DNA of 64,000 bases from Burkholderiales bacterium (GCA_026399835.1 JAPLQE010000016.1:119099-183098), one strand, 5' to 3'; counted from the stretch's first letter, positions 26,999 to 36,569 are shown. Notes: generated by a model from the letters alone, not told the origin. Numbers and translations: made by a program.

Positions 26999-27963
26999 CC
27001 GTGTCAGAGAACCCCGCGCGGACGGTGTCGTCGACGCCGCAGCGCATCCCTGGCCTCGCCCTGCTGCAGTCCCGAGGCGGCGTGTTCGGCGAGAAGGTCT
27101 ACGTCTGCGTGCGAGGCCGCCGCCATTACGTGCCTTCGGTCGACCGGCTCGCGGGCTACGGCCTGCGCTGGCCGGACGACCTGATGCAGGTCGGCGATCC
27201 AGTGCTGCAGGCGTTCCAGATCGGGGGCTGGCTGCCGCCGATGGGCGTGCAGAGCCTCGACGAGGCGCCGGGCGCCGATTCGAGCGCCCGCATGCGCGAA
27301 CTCATCGCCTCGTCGCTGCGCGGTGACGGGCTGGAGGTCGGCGCCGGCGCCTCGCCGTTCCCGGTGCCGCTGCATTGCGCGGTCCGCTACGGCGACCGGA
27401 TCCCGCACCAGCAGCTGGTGGCGGAGCTCTATCCCGGGCAGACCGAGTTCGATCTCGTGCGCCCGGACGTCCTCACCGACTTCGACGACTTCGACAACGT
27501 CGGCGATGCCAGCCTCGACTTCATCATCGGGTGCCACGTCATCGAGCACGTCTTCGATCCGATCGGGACGCTGGTCAACGCACACCGCAAGCTGCGTCCC
27601 GGTGGGCGGCTGGTGCTGGTCGTGCCGGAGCCGTCGCGCACCTTCGATCGGGCCCGTCCGCTGACCGAGCTCGACCACCTGATCCAGGATCACCTCGACC
27701 CGCAGTCCAAGCGCGACTACGAGCACTACGACGAGTTCTATCGGCTGGCGTTCGAGACGCCCGCCGAGCAGCTGCGCGCGAAGGTCGACGAGGAGTTCGC
27801 GCGGCGCGGCGACCTGCACGTGCATGTCTGGACCCACGAGTCCTTCGGCGCCATGGTCGAGCATGTGGACCGCGCGCTGTGCCGATGGTCGTCGGTCTGG
27901 TCGCATCGGGTCATCGACGGCGCGGAGCCGGGCATCGAGTTCTACTACGTCCTGACGAAGTGA
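26995..27963 (+). CDS. Class I SAM-dependent methyltransferase
   Basis: This is a 322-residue protein. Residues 1-95 form a small N-terminal domain (VYVCVRGRRHYVPSVDRLAGYGL) of a kind seen before glycan methyltransferases. The methyltransferase part starts with GLEVGAGASPFPVPL (about 110-124; a variant of motif I) and contains FIIGCHVIEHVFDPIGTL (about 178-195) and LRPGGRLVLVVPEP. It overlaps the WsaF-like gene by ATGA and ends the wzm-wzt operon. It may cap or decorate the glycan; the acceptor cannot be read from sequence. Confidence 0.85.
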   Translation: MTVSENPARTVSSTPQRIPGLALLQSRGGVFGEKVYVCVRGRRHYVPSVDRLAGYGLRWPDDLMQVGDPVLQAFQIGGWLPPMGVQSLDEAPGADSSARMRELIASSLRGDGLEVGAGASPFPVPLHCAVRYGDRIPHQQLVAELYPGQTEFDLVRPDVLTDFDDFDNVGDASLDFIIGCHVIEHVFDPIGTLVNAHRKLRPGGRLVLVVPEPSRTFDRARPLTELDHLIQDHLDPQSKRDYEHYDEFYRLAFETPAEQLRAKVDEEFARRGDLHVHVWTHESFGAMVEHVDRALCRWSSVWSHRVIDGAEPGIEFYYVLTK

Positions 27964-27995
27964 GCCGGAGCCGGGCGCGGCCCGGCGCGGCGCAC

Positions 27996-28042
27996 CCATC
28001 GTGCACGATGGCACGGAGCCGGCGGGCACCGACCGGTAGAAT
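27996..28042 (+). promoter_or_regulatory. Perfect 16-bp palindrome and -10 element before algC
   Basis: CCATCGTGCACGATGG (27996-28011) is a perfect palindrome in the 108-bp intergenic gap. It could be a terminator stem for the upstream operon or a dimeric-regulator site. TAGAAT (28037-28042) is a good -10 hexamer; a GGGAG ribosome site precedes the GTG at 28072. Confidence 0.45.
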
Positions 28043-28071
28043 CGACCGCAAGTCAATCCGGGAGTCCACGC

Positions 28072-29481
28072 GTGGCGCAACCGCTTTCCTCGAGCATCTT
28101 CAAGGCCTACGACATCCGCGGGATCGTCGACGGCGACCCCGCCACCGTCACGCTGACCGACGCCGCGGTGCGCGGCATCGGCGCCGCGCTCGGCCTGCGG
28201 GCCCGCGAGGCGGGCATCGCCTCGATCGTGGTGGGCCGCGACGGCCGGCTCTCCGGCCCGCGCCTGATCGCCGCGCTCACCGACGGCATCACCTCGGCCG
28301 GCGTCGACGTGATCGACATCGGCATGGTGCCCACGCCGGTCGTCTATTTCGCGACGGTGCTGACCGGCTGCGGCTCGGGCGTCGCGGTCACCGGCAGCCA
28401 CAACCCGCCGGAGTACAACGGCCTGAAGATGATGCTCGGCGGCGCGACGCTCTACGGCGACGCGATCCGCGGGCTGTACGACGCGATCGTGGACCCCGGC
28501 TTCGAGGGCCGGCTGGCGGGCCTGCCGCGCGGCAAGGTGGTGTTTCGCGATGTCACCGGCGAGTACCTCGCGAAGATCCTCGGCGACGTCAAGCTCGCGC
28601 GGCCGATGAAGATCGTGATCGACTGCGGCAACGGCGTGGCCGGCGCGCTCGCGCCTCAGCTCTACGAGGGGCTCGGCTGCACGGTCGACGGCCTGTTCAC
28701 CGAGGTCGACGGCACCTTCCCGAACCACCATCCGGACCCCGCGCATCCCGAGAACCTCGAGGACCTCGCGAAGCGTCTGGCCGAGACCGACGCCGAGATC
28801 GGCCTGGCCTTCGACGGCGACGGCGACCGGCTCGGCGTGGTCACCAAGTCCGGCAAGATCATCTGGCCGGACCGCCAGCTGATGCTCTACGCCAAGGACG
28901 TGCTCGCCGCGCGTCCGGGCGGCCAGATCATCTATGACGTGAAGTGCACGCGGAACCTCGCGGGCTGGGTGCGCGAGCACGGCGGCGTGCCGCTGATGTG
29001 GCGCACCGGGCATTCGCTCATCAAGGCCAAGCTCAAGGAGACCGGCGCACCGCTGGCCGGCGAGATGAGCGGCCACGTGTTCTTCAACGACCGCTGGTAC
29101 GGCTTCGACGACGGCCTGTACACCGGCGCGCGGCTGCTCGAGATCCTCGCCCGGGTCGCCGACCCGAGCGCGCTGCTCGAGGCGCTGCCCGATGCGTCGG
29201 CCACCCCCGAGCTGCACATCAAGACGGCCGAGGGCGAGAACTTCCGGCTGGTCGAGGCGCTGCAGAAGAACGCCAAGTTCGAGGGCGCCACCGAGGTGAT
29301 CACCATCGACGGCGTGCGGGTCGAGTACCCGGACGGCTTCGGCCTGGCGCGGCCCTCGAACACCACGCCGGTGGTGGTGACGCGCTTCGAGGCCGAGACG
29401 CCCGAGGCGCTCGATCGCATCCAGAAGGCCTTCCGCGCGGCCATCCTCGCGGTCGCACCGGACGCGCAGATTCCGTTCTGA
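28072..29481 (+). CDS. algC: Phosphomannomutase/phosphoglucomutase
   Basis: This 469-residue alpha-D-phosphohexomutase interconverts hexose 6- and 1-phosphates and provides glucose-1-phosphate for rmlA and mannose-1-phosphate for GDP-sugars. It has SSIFKAYDIRGIVDG (about 5-19), the phosphoserine loop VAVTGSHNPPEYNGLKM (about 103-119), the metal loop LAFDGDGDRLGVV (about 244-256), the sugar loop GEMSGHVFF (near 332) and the C-terminal phosphate loop RPSNTTPVVVTRFEAET. The start is GTG with GGGAG upstream. It serves both the O-antigen and the core pathways of this locus. Confidence 0.96.
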   Translation: MAQPLSSSIFKAYDIRGIVDGDPATVTLTDAAVRGIGAALGLRAREAGIASIVVGRDGRLSGPRLIAALTDGITSAGVDVIDIGMVPTPVVYFATVLTGCGSGVAVTGSHNPPEYNGLKMMLGGATLYGDAIRGLYDAIVDPGFEGRLAGLPRGKVVFRDVTGEYLAKILGDVKLARPMKIVIDCGNGVAGALAPQLYEGLGCTVDGLFTEVDGTFPNHHPDPAHPENLEDLAKRLAETDAEIGLAFDGDGDRLGVVTKSGKIIWPDRQLMLYAKDVLAARPGGQIIYDVKCTRNLAGWVREHGGVPLMWRTGHSLIKAKLKETGAPLAGEMSGHVFFNDRWYGFDDGLYTGARLLEILARVADPSALLEALPDASATPELHIKTAEGENFRLVEALQKNAKFEGATEVITIDGVRVEYPDGFGLARPSNTTPVVVTRFEAETPEALDRIQKAFRAAILAVAPDAQIPF

Positions 29482-29533
29482 TCCCCGGGGCCCCGCGCCC
29501 GGGCCCCGGGTCGGGGCTCGGCGGTCGCTCGCG

Positions 29534-29539
29534 TATCAT
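29534..29539 (+). promoter_or_regulatory. waaA -10 element (TATCAT)
   Basis: TATCAT ends 6 nt before the waaA GTG at 29546, so the transcript is probably leaderless. A C/G-rich palindromic run in the preceding 30 bp (CCCGGG repeats) may end the algC transcript. Confidence 0.4.
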
Positions 29540-29545
29540 CCGCGC

Positions 29546-30841
29546 GTGCGACTCCTGTACTCGCTCGGCTGGCTGCTCGCGACCCCGCTGGTGCTCGCGT
29601 ACCTGCTGTGGCGCTCGCGCCGGCAGCCCGCCTACCGTGCCCACTGGGCCGAGCGCTTCGGCCGGTTTCCCCGCCGTCTCGACGACGCGCCGCTGATCTG
29701 GATCCATGCGGTGTCGGTGGGCGAGACGCGGGCCGCGCAGCCGCTGGTGCGCGCGCTGGCCGATGCCCATCCGGGCGCCCGCATCCTGCTCACCTGCATG
29801 ACCCCGACCGGCCGCGAGACCGCGCGCGAGCTGTATGCGAAGCCGCTCGGCGAGCGCTTCCTCCAGGCCTATCTGCCCTACGACGGGTTCGGCGCGCCCG
29901 GCCGCTTCCTGGCCGCCTGGCGCCCCGCGTTCGGGCTGCTGATGGAGACCGAGCTGTGGCCGAACCTGATGGCCGCGGCCGAGCGTGCGGACGTGCCGGT
30001 GGCCCTGGTCAGTGCGCGGCTGTCCGAGCGCTCGCTGGCGCGCGGGCTGCGCCAGCGGGCACTGCTCGAGCCGGCGGTGCGGCGGCTGTCGGCGGTGCTG
30101 GCACAGTCGCCCGGCGACGCCGAGCGGATCGCGCGCCTCGGGCGCGAGGTCGACGCGGTCACCGGCAACCTGAAGTTCGACAACGCGCCGAACCCGGGGC
30201 TGCTGGCCCTGGGACGCGGCTGGCGCGGGTGCATCGGCCGGCCGGTGATCGTCGCCGCGAGCACGCGTGACGGCGAGGAGGCGATGCTCTTCGATGCCTG
30301 GCGGCGGCTCGCGGCGCGGGGGCCCGGGCGCCCGCTGCTCGCGATCGTGCCACGGCATCCGCAGCGCTTCGACGAGGTGGCGCGGGCGCTGCGCGCGGAC
30401 GGGGCGGTGCTCCTGCGTCGTGCGGCGCTCGACGATCCGGCGACCGACTGGTCGGGCGTCGAGGTGCTGCTCGGCGACTCGATGGGCGAGATGGACGCCT
30501 GGTATGGCCTCGCGCGCTGCGCCGTCATCGGCGGCTCGCTCGCGCCCTTCGGCTCGCAGAACCTGATCGAGGCCTGCGCGGCCGGCTGTCCGGTGATCGT
30601 CGGTCCGAGCACCTTCAACTTCGCCGAGGCCGCCGAGCAGGCGATCGGCGCGGGCGCCGCGGTCCGCGTGGCCGATGCGCAGGCCGCGGTCATCGAGGCG
30701 CTGCGGCTCCTCGCCGACGAGCCGGCGGCGGCGGCGATGGGGGAGGCCGGTGCGCGGTTCGCCGCCGCGCATCGCGGGGCGACGCGACGCACGCTGGCGG
30801 CGCTGGCGCCGCTCTTGGCGAGGCTGCCGGACGCGCGGTAA
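29546..30841 (+). CDS. waaA: 3-deoxy-D-manno-octulosonic acid transferase
   Basis: WaaA (KdtA) transfers Kdo from CMP-Kdo to lipid IVA at the inner membrane. This 431-residue protein has an N-terminal membrane anchor (LYSLGWLLATPLVLAYLLW, 3-21), then WIHAVSVGETRAAQPLVRAL (about 52-71), LMETELWPNL (near 133) with the catalytic glutamate of the group, and the CMP-binding half with SAFGSQN-like PFGSQNLIEACAAGCPVIVGP. The start is GTG. It is convergent with tolC across a strong hairpin. Confidence 0.95.
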   Translation: MRLLYSLGWLLATPLVLAYLLWRSRRQPAYRAHWAERFGRFPRRLDDAPLIWIHAVSVGETRAAQPLVRALADAHPGARILLTCMTPTGRETARELYAKPLGERFLQAYLPYDGFGAPGRFLAAWRPAFGLLMETELWPNLMAAAERADVPVALVSARLSERSLARGLRQRALLEPAVRRLSAVLAQSPGDAERIARLGREVDAVTGNLKFDNAPNPGLLALGRGWRGCIGRPVIVAASTRDGEEAMLFDAWRRLAARGPGRPLLAIVPRHPQRFDEVARALRADGAVLLRRAALDDPATDWSGVEVLLGDSMGEMDAWYGLARCAVIGGSLAPFGSQNLIEACAAGCPVIVGPSTFNFAEAAEQAIGAGAAVRVADAQAAVIEALRLLADEPAAAAMGEAGARFAAAHRGATRRTLAALAPLLARLPDAR

Positions 30842-30852
30842 GGACGACCGGT

Positions 30853-30877
30853 GTCGCGCCGCCTATCGCGGCGCGAC
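30853..30877. terminator. Bidirectional terminator hairpin between waaA and tolC
   Basis: Perfect 10-bp arms GTCGCGCCGC / GCGGCGCGAC enclose a 5-nt loop CTATC. The loop includes the tolC stop codon (TAG on the minus strand, 30863-30865), so the last tolC codons form the stem. There is no U-run. Confidence 0.6.
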
Positions 30878-32368
30878 GGGCTGCGCCGCGCGGCCGCCGC
30901 GCACGGCGGGCGTGCCGCCGACCGGTGCGCCGGGGCGCACCCCGGGCGTCGTCGGCGTCGCCACCGGGGTCGGCATGCCCGGGGCCGCGGGCGCGGCGCC
31001 GGTGGGGGCGGTCGGCGCGGGCGCAGGCGGCGCCGGCGGACGCGGCACCTCGAGCAGCGCGTTGACAAGCGCGATGTCGCTCTCGGTCAGGTCGCCCGCG
31101 GTGTTGCGCAGGCGCAGGCCGTTGAGCAGCACGTCGTAGCGCGCGCGCGCCAGGTCGCGCTGGGTCGAGAACAGCTGCTGCGCGGCGTTGAGCACGTCGA
31201 TGTTGATGCGCACGCCCACCTGGTAGCCGAGCTGGTTCGACTCCAGCGCGAGCTGGCTCGAGCGCTCCGCGGCGGTCAGCGCGCGGACCTGCTCGAGGCC
31301 GCTCTTGACGCCGAGGAAGGTCTGGCGGGCGGCCTGCTCGGCGGTGCGCCGCGCGTTCTCCAGGTCGAACTGCGACTTGTCCTGCAGCGCGATCGCCTCG
31401 CGCACGCGCGCGTCGACCGCGCCGCCCGTGTACAGCGGCATCGCGAACTGCAGGCCGACCTGCGCGCTCTGCGAGCGGATGCCGACCGCGGCCAGCGAGG
31501 TCGCGGCGTTGGTGCTGCGCCCGGCGTTGGCCTGCGTCACCAGGTCGAGCGTCGGGTAGTGGCCGAAGCGCTGGCGCTCGATCTCGCGCCGGGCGATCTC
31601 GCCGGACAGCTCGGCCTGCCGCACCTGATAGTTCTGCGCCCGCGCGATCGACGCCCACTCGCCCTCTCGCTCGGCCTCGGGTGCCTTCACCTCGACGTCG
31701 CGGCGCAGGGTGTGCAGGTCGGTGGCGGGCCGGCCGATCAGCTGGGCGAGGAGGGCGCGTCGCACCTCCAGGTCGTTCTCGAACGAGACCTCCTGCGCGC
31801 GGGTCAGGTCCAGGCGGGCCTGCGCCTCCTGCTGGTCGGTGATGGTCGCGGTGCCGACCTCGAAGTTGCGCCGCGCCGAAGCGAACTGCTCGCCGATCGC
31901 CTGCTTCTGCGCCTGCACCACCGCGAGGCTGTCCTGCGCGGCCAGCACGTCGAAGTAGGCCTGCGACACGCGCAGGATCAGGTCCTGGCGGGCCTGGGCG
32001 AGCTGGGCCTCGGCGACCTGCACCGACAGCTCGGACTGGCGCACCACCTCGCGGTTGGCCGGGCGGTACACCGGCACCGAGGCCAGCAGGCCGAGCGACT
32101 GCGAGTCCCAGTCGCGGGTCCGCGCGACGCTGGTGTCGAGCACGTTGAAGCTGCCGCTGGCGGTCGCATTGACCGTCGGCTTGAGCGCCGCCTGGGCCTG
32201 CGGCACACGCTCCTGGATCGCGGCGAGCTGAGCGCGGGAGCTGGCCACCACCGGATCGATCTCGGTGGCCGCCTTGATCACGTCCATCAGGTCCATCGCG
32301 GCGGCGGCCGGCCCGGCGTGCGCCGCGAAGGCGGCGGCGAGTGCGATGGCGAGGAGTCGGCGGTTCAT
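30863..32368 (-). CDS. tolC: TolC family outer-membrane efflux protein
   Basis: This is a 501-residue outer-membrane channel component for type I secretion and RND or ABC efflux. The signal peptide is residues 1-24 (cut after PAAAA). The two repeated OEP domains follow, with long alpha-helical stretches and the conserved AATEIDPVVASSRAQL and RVPQAQAALKPTVN segments. Residues about 450-501 are an unusual Pro/Ala/Gly-rich tail not needed for the barrel. Expression is on the same strand as the rhodanese and PIMT genes, a conserved Burkholderiales trio, and the RND genes upstream could use this channel. Confidence 0.94.
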   Translation of the reverse strand: MNRRLLAIALAAAFAAHAGPAAAAMDLMDVIKAATEIDPVVASSRAQLAAIQERVPQAQAALKPTVNATASGSFNVLDTSVARTRDWDSQSLGLLASVPVYRPANREVVRQSELSVQVAEAQLAQARQDLILRVSQAYFDVLAAQDSLAVVQAQKQAIGEQFASARRNFEVGTATITDQQEAQARLDLTRAQEVSFENDLEVRRALLAQLIGRPATDLHTLRRDVEVKAPEAEREGEWASIARAQNYQVRQAELSGEIARREIERQRFGHYPTLDLVTQANAGRSTNAATSLAAVGIRSQSAQVGLQFAMPLYTGGAVDARVREAIALQDKSQFDLENARRTAEQAARQTFLGVKSGLEQVRALTAAERSSQLALESNQLGYQVGVRINIDVLNAAQQLFSTQRDLARARYDVLLNGLRLRNTAGDLTESDIALVNALLEVPRPPAPPAPAPTAPTGAAPAAPGMPTPVATPTTPGVRPGAPVGGTPAVRGGRAAQPVAPR

Positions 32369-32405
32369 GTCGAGGAAGCTCCGGGAGGCGGGTGCGACTG
32401 CGGTG

Positions 32406-32729
32406 TCAGTAGGTCGGGCTGGACGGGTCGACCTGTCGGGACCAGGCGTCGATGCCGCCCGTCAGGTTCCAGACATCGGAGAATCCGCGTCGCTCGAGGT
32501 AGCCGGCCACCTGCATGCTGCGCATGCCGTGGTGGCACAGGCAGACCACGGGACGCGCCGTGTCGAGCTCGTCGGCGCGCGTCGTGATCTGGCCCATCGG
32601 GATCGCCACCGAACCGGGCAGCGCGACCGTCGCGACCTCCCAGGGCTCGCGCACGTCGAGCACGAGCGGCGCCGGGCGAGCGGGGTCGGCGAGCCAGGCG
32701 GCGAGCTCGGGAGCGGACAGGGTTCGCAT
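32406..32729 (-). CDS. Single-domain rhodanese (sulfurtransferase)
   Basis: This 107-residue GlpE-like rhodanese begins MRTLSAPELAAWLAD. The active-site loop VCLCHHGMRSMQ has the persulfide-carrying cysteine (about residue 69-70) in the CxxGxR form. DVREPWEVATVALPGSVAIPM (about 30-50) is the rhodanese entry motif. It probably transfers sulfane sulfur or senses redox state. It lies 37 bp upstream of tolC and 17 bp after the PIMT gene. The ATG at 32729 avoids a long, non-homologous N-terminal extension. Confidence 0.92.
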   Translation of the reverse strand: MRTLSAPELAAWLADPARPAPLVLDVREPWEVATVALPGSVAIPMGQITTRADELDTARPVVCLCHHGMRSMQVAGYLERRGFSDVWNLTGGIDAWSRQVDPSSPTY

Positions 32730-32746
32730 GCGTGTCGGTCTCGCGT

Positions 32747-33415
32747 TCAGAAGCGGAAGGCGCTGCGGCCGACGAAGCCACGCAGCGGGCGCGCCACCGT
32801 CTCGAACAGCATGCGCGTCGTGAACCCGCCGCCCTGGGCGCGGCTCACGATCACGGCATGCATCACCGGCTCGTCGCCGACGATCGCGACCAGGCGCCCG
32901 CCGGCGTTGAGCTTGGCGAGCAGACGCTCCGGGACGACCGGCACCGAGCCGGACAGCACGATCACGTCGTAGGAGGGCAGGTTGCCGTTCGGATCCGAGC
33001 CGTCGGCCTGGCGCACGGTGACGTTGGCGACACCGGCCCGAGCGAGGTTCTCGGTCGCGAAGCGCACGAGGCCGGCATCGATCTCCAGCGTGTCGACGTG
33101 CCGGGCCCGGTGCGCGAGCAGCGCCGCCATGTGCCCGGAGCCCGCGCCGATCTCCAGCACCGACTCGTGGCGCCGCACGCCGAGCTCCTGCAGGATCCGC
33201 GCCTCGACCTTCGGGGCGAGCATGCACTCGCCGGTCGCGTGGCCGCCGACGGTCAGCGGCACCTCCATGTCGACGAAGGCCATGCCCCGGTAGGCCGGCG
33301 GCACGAAGTCCTCGCGGTGCACGACCGACAGCAGGTCGAGGACGTCCTGGTCGAGCACGTTCCACGGCCGGATCTGCTGCTCGATCATGTTGAAGCGGGC
33401 GCGTTCGATGTCCAT
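32747..33415 (-). CDS. pcm: Protein-L-isoaspartate O-methyltransferase-like protein
   Basis: This 222-residue class I methyltransferase reads MDIERARFNMIEQQIRPWNV, a start shared by PIMT homologues of beta-proteobacteria. It shows VLEIGAGSGHMAALLAH (motif I, about 86-102), VDTLEIDAGL and LPSYDVIVLSGSVPVVPE. PIMT repairs isoaspartyl damage. This group lacks some of the classic PIMT C-terminal features, so a different methyl acceptor is possible. It heads the pcm-rhodanese-tolC transcript. Confidence 0.85.
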   Translation of the reverse strand: MDIERARFNMIEQQIRPWNVLDQDVLDLLSVVHREDFVPPAYRGMAFVDMEVPLTVGGHATGECMLAPKVEARILQELGVRRHESVLEIGAGSGHMAALLAHRARHVDTLEIDAGLVRFATENLARAGVANVTVRQADGSDPNGNLPSYDVIVLSGSVPVVPERLLAKLNAGGRLVAIVGDEPVMHAVIVSRAQGGGFTTRMLFETVARPLRGFVGRSAFRF

Positions 33416-33434
33416 GGCGGAGGGTCCTCTTGCG

Positions 33435-36400
33435 TCAGGCCGAAGGCAGCGATTCTACCGGCTCGTCCGCACGCCGGCCGGCGACGCGGGCCGCCAGGTC
33501 GTCGAGCAGCGTGTAGAGCACCGGCACCACCAGCAGGGTCAGCAGCGTCGAGGCGATCACCCCGCCGATCACCGCATGCGCCATCGGCGCGCGCTGCTCG
33601 GCGCCTTCGGTCGTCGAGATCGCCAGCGGCAGCATGCCGAAGACCATCGCCAGCGTCGTCATCAGGATCGGGCGCAGCCGGATCTCGGCGGCGGCCAGCA
33701 GCGCCTGCGCACGCGCCATGCCGGCGCGGCGCTGCTGGTTCGCGAAGTCGATCAGCAGGATCGCGTTCTTCGTCACCAGGCCCATCAGCATGATGAAGCC
33801 GATCACCGAGAACATGTTCAGCGTCGAGCGCCAGGCGAGCAGCGCCACCATCACGCCGATCAGCGACAGCGGCAGCGACACCATGATCGCCACCGGTTGG
33901 ATGAAGCTGCGGAACTGCGAGGCGAGGATCATGTAGATGAACACCACGGCCAGCAGCAGTGCCTGCAGCGCGAAGCCGAAGCTCTCCTGCATGTCCTTGG
34001 TGGCGCCGCCGGTGACGAACGCATAGCCCGGCGGCAGCGTCACCGTCTTCAGGCGCCGCTGGATCTCGAGGCCGACCGTGCCGGGCGCCGCGCCGTAGAC
34101 GTTTGCGGTGATCGCGATCTCGCGGGTGAGGTTCTTGCGGTTGATCTGGGTCGGGCCCTCGGAGGCGACGAGCTTGGCGACCTGGCGCAGCGGCACCATC
34201 CGAGGCGCGCCGTCGGCGTCGGGCAGCGCCGAGGCGACGGTCAGCCGCGCGAGGTCCTCGATGTCGCGCCGGCCCTCGAGCGGCAGCCGGATGCGCACGT
34301 CGTAGTTCTCGTCGTCCGGCGCCTTCCAGGTGCTCGCCACCTCGCCGGCGAGCAGCGGGCGCAGCGCGCCGCCCACCTGCGCGACGCCCACGCCGAGGTC
34401 CGAGGCGAGCGCACGGTCGATCTCGACCGCGATCGTCGGCTTGGCCGGCTTGGAGCTGGTGTCCAGGTCGACGACGCCCGGCACCTGCCGGATCTCGGCC
34501 ACCGCGAGCGCGGCGAGCGACTCGAGCTGGCGCTGGTCCGGTCCCTGGACACTGACCTCGATCTGCTTGTTGCCGAAGGTGCTGAACACGCCGAGGTTGG
34601 TGATCGTGATGCCGGCCACGCGCTCGATGCGCTCGCGCACCGGCGCCACCAGCTGCTTGACCGAGCGCGTGCGCTCCTTGCGGTCCTTCAGGCGCACGAA
34701 CACCGTCGCGTAGTTCTTGCCCTGGGTGGCGCCGGTGTTCACCGTCGCGTAGGTGAACACCACCTCGGGGAACTCGCGCAGCGCGGCATCGACCTGGCGC
34801 GCCTTGTCGGCGGTGAGCTCCAGCGAGGACCCCACCGGCGTGTAGAACTGCAGGTACATCTCGTTGTTGTCGGGCTGCGGCACGAACTCCGAGCCGATCG
34901 AGCGGGCCATCGCGAGCGCCGCCACCAGCGTGAGGACGGCACCGCCGATCGTCGTCCAGCGGTGCGCCAGGCCCCAGCGCAGCACCGCGACGTAGCCGTC
35001 CTCGAGCCGGCGCATCACGCGTTCGAAGCCGCGCAGCAGGCGCGCCACCGGCCCCGTGCCCTTGGCGCCTTCGGCGTCCGGGTCCGGCCACACCGCCGAG
35101 AGCATCGGGTCGAGCGTGAAGCTGATGAACATCGACAGCATCACCGCGAAGGCCACGGTCACGCCGAACTGCTTGAAGAACTTGCCGATGATCCCGCCCA
35201 TGAAGCCGACCGGCAGGAACACCGCGACGATGGTGAAGGTGGTGGCCGTGACCGCCAGGCCGATCTCGGCGGTGCCCTCGAGCGCGGCGAGGCGATGGTG
35301 CTTGCCCATCGCCTGGTGGCGCACGATGTTCTCGCGCACCACGATCGCGTCGTCGATCAGCAGGCCCACGCAGATCGACAGCGCGAGCAGCGTCACCAGG
35401 TTGAGGGTGAAGCCCATCGCGTACATCACGAGGAAGGTGCCGATCAGCGAGATCGGCAGCGTCAGCCCCGTGATGACGGTCGAGCGCCACGACGACAGGA
35501 AGAGGAACACGATCACGACCGTGAGGATCGCGCCCTCGACGATGTTGCGCTGCACGCCCTTGACCGAGTTGCGGATGGAGGTGGACTGGTCGCGCACCAC
35601 GCCGAGCTTCACGTCGGGGGGCAGCTGCTTCTGCAGCTCGGCGGCGATGCGCCGGACGTTGTCCACCACCTCGATGGTGTTCTCGCCCTGCGCCTTGACG
35701 ACGTCGAGCGAGATCGCGCGCTGGCCGTCGACGGTGGCGAGCGACTCGCGCTCCTCCTGGCCGTCGACCACGCGGGCCACCTGCCCGAGGTAGACCGGCT
35801 GGCTGCCGCGGCGGGCCACGACGATGCGCTCGAAGTCGGCCACCGACTTCAGGCGCCCGCGGATCTGCACCGACTGCTCGCGCTCGCGGGTGACGATGCT
35901 GCCGGCGGGCAGCTCCTGGTTCTCGTTGCGCACCGCGGTGAGGATCTGGTCGACGCCGACCTTCAGCGCCTCCATATCGGCCGGGCGCAGCACGATCTGG
36001 ACCTCGCGCCGCACGCCGCCGACCACCGTCACGCGGCCCACGCCGCGGGCGTTCTCGATGCGCCGCTTGACCACCTGCTCGGCGAGCGTGGTGAGCTCGC
36101 GCGCGTCGCGGGTCGGGGACTGCACCGCGAGCGAGATCACCGGCTGGTCGTCGGGGTTGAAGCGCGAGACGATCGGTTCCTTGACCTCCTTCTTGAAGGA
36201 CGCGCGCACCAGCGCGACCTTCTCGCGGACGTCCTGCGCGGCACGCGCGGGCTCGGTCACGAGATCGAACTCGACGATCACCACCGAGACGCCCTCGTAC
36301 GAGCGCGAGGACACGCGGTTGATGCCGCTGACGGTGTTGACCTGCTCCTCGATCCTGCGCGTCACGTCGGATTCGACGATCTCCGGCGAGGCGCCCGGAT

Positions 36401-36551
36401 ACTCGGTCTGCACGACCACCACCGGGAAGCTGACGTCCGGGAACTGGTCGACCGCGAGGCGGTTGTACGAGAACAGCCCGAGCACGACGAAGGCGAGCAT
36501 CATCATGGTCGCCAGCACCGGGTTGCCGATCGAGATCCGGGTGAACCACAT
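33435..36551 (-). CDS. RND multidrug efflux permease (HAE-1/AcrB family)
   Basis: This is a 1038-residue inner-membrane proton/drug antiporter. It starts MWFTRISIGNPVLATMMMLAF (first membrane helix), then has YPGASPEIVESDVTRRIEEQ in the first periplasmic domain, GLTLPISLIGTFLVMYAMGF and NLVTLLALSICVGLLIDDAIVVREN (proton-relay helix with paired Asp), and in the second half GFIMLMGLVTKNAILLIDFAN. Length and two 6-TM repeats are standard. It is co-transcribed with the adaptor and TetR gene upstream and controlled by the operator at 38478-38501. Substrates are unknown. Confidence 0.95.
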   Translation of the reverse strand: MWFTRISIGNPVLATMMMLAFVVLGLFSYNRLAVDQFPDVSFPVVVVQTEYPGASPEIVESDVTRRIEEQVNTVSGINRVSSRSYEGVSVVIVEFDLVTEPARAAQDVREKVALVRASFKKEVKEPIVSRFNPDDQPVISLAVQSPTRDARELTTLAEQVVKRRIENARGVGRVTVVGGVRREVQIVLRPADMEALKVGVDQILTAVRNENQELPAGSIVTREREQSVQIRGRLKSVADFERIVVARRGSQPVYLGQVARVVDGQEERESLATVDGQRAISLDVVKAQGENTIEVVDNVRRIAAELQKQLPPDVKLGVVRDQSTSIRNSVKGVQRNIVEGAILTVVIVFLFLSSWRSTVITGLTLPISLIGTFLVMYAMGFTLNLVTLLALSICVGLLIDDAIVVRENIVRHQAMGKHHRLAALEGTAEIGLAVTATTFTIVAVFLPVGFMGGIIGKFFKQFGVTVAFAVMLSMFISFTLDPMLSAVWPDPDAEGAKGTGPVARLLRGFERVMRRLEDGYVAVLRWGLAHRWTTIGGAVLTLVAALAMARSIGSEFVPQPDNNEMYLQFYTPVGSSLELTADKARQVDAALREFPEVVFTYATVNTGATQGKNYATVFVRLKDRKERTRSVKQLVAPVRERIERVAGITITNLGVFSTFGNKQIEVSVQGPDQRQLESLAALAVAEIRQVPGVVDLDTSSKPAKPTIAVEIDRALASDLGVGVAQVGGALRPLLAGEVASTWKAPDDENYDVRIRLPLEGRRDIEDLARLTVASALPDADGAPRMVPLRQVAKLVASEGPTQINRKNLTREIAITANVYGAAPGTVGLEIQRRLKTVTLPPGYAFVTGGATKDMQESFGFALQALLLAVVFIYMILASQFRSFIQPVAIMVSLPLSLIGVMVALLAWRSTLNMFSVIGFIMLMGLVTKNAILLIDFANQQRRAGMARAQALLAAAEIRLRPILMTTLAMVFGMLPLAISTTEGAEQRAPMAHAVIGGVIASTLLTLLVVPVLYTLLDDLAARVAGRRADEPVESLPSA

Positions 36552-36569
36552 GGCGTGACGCGGCCCCGC

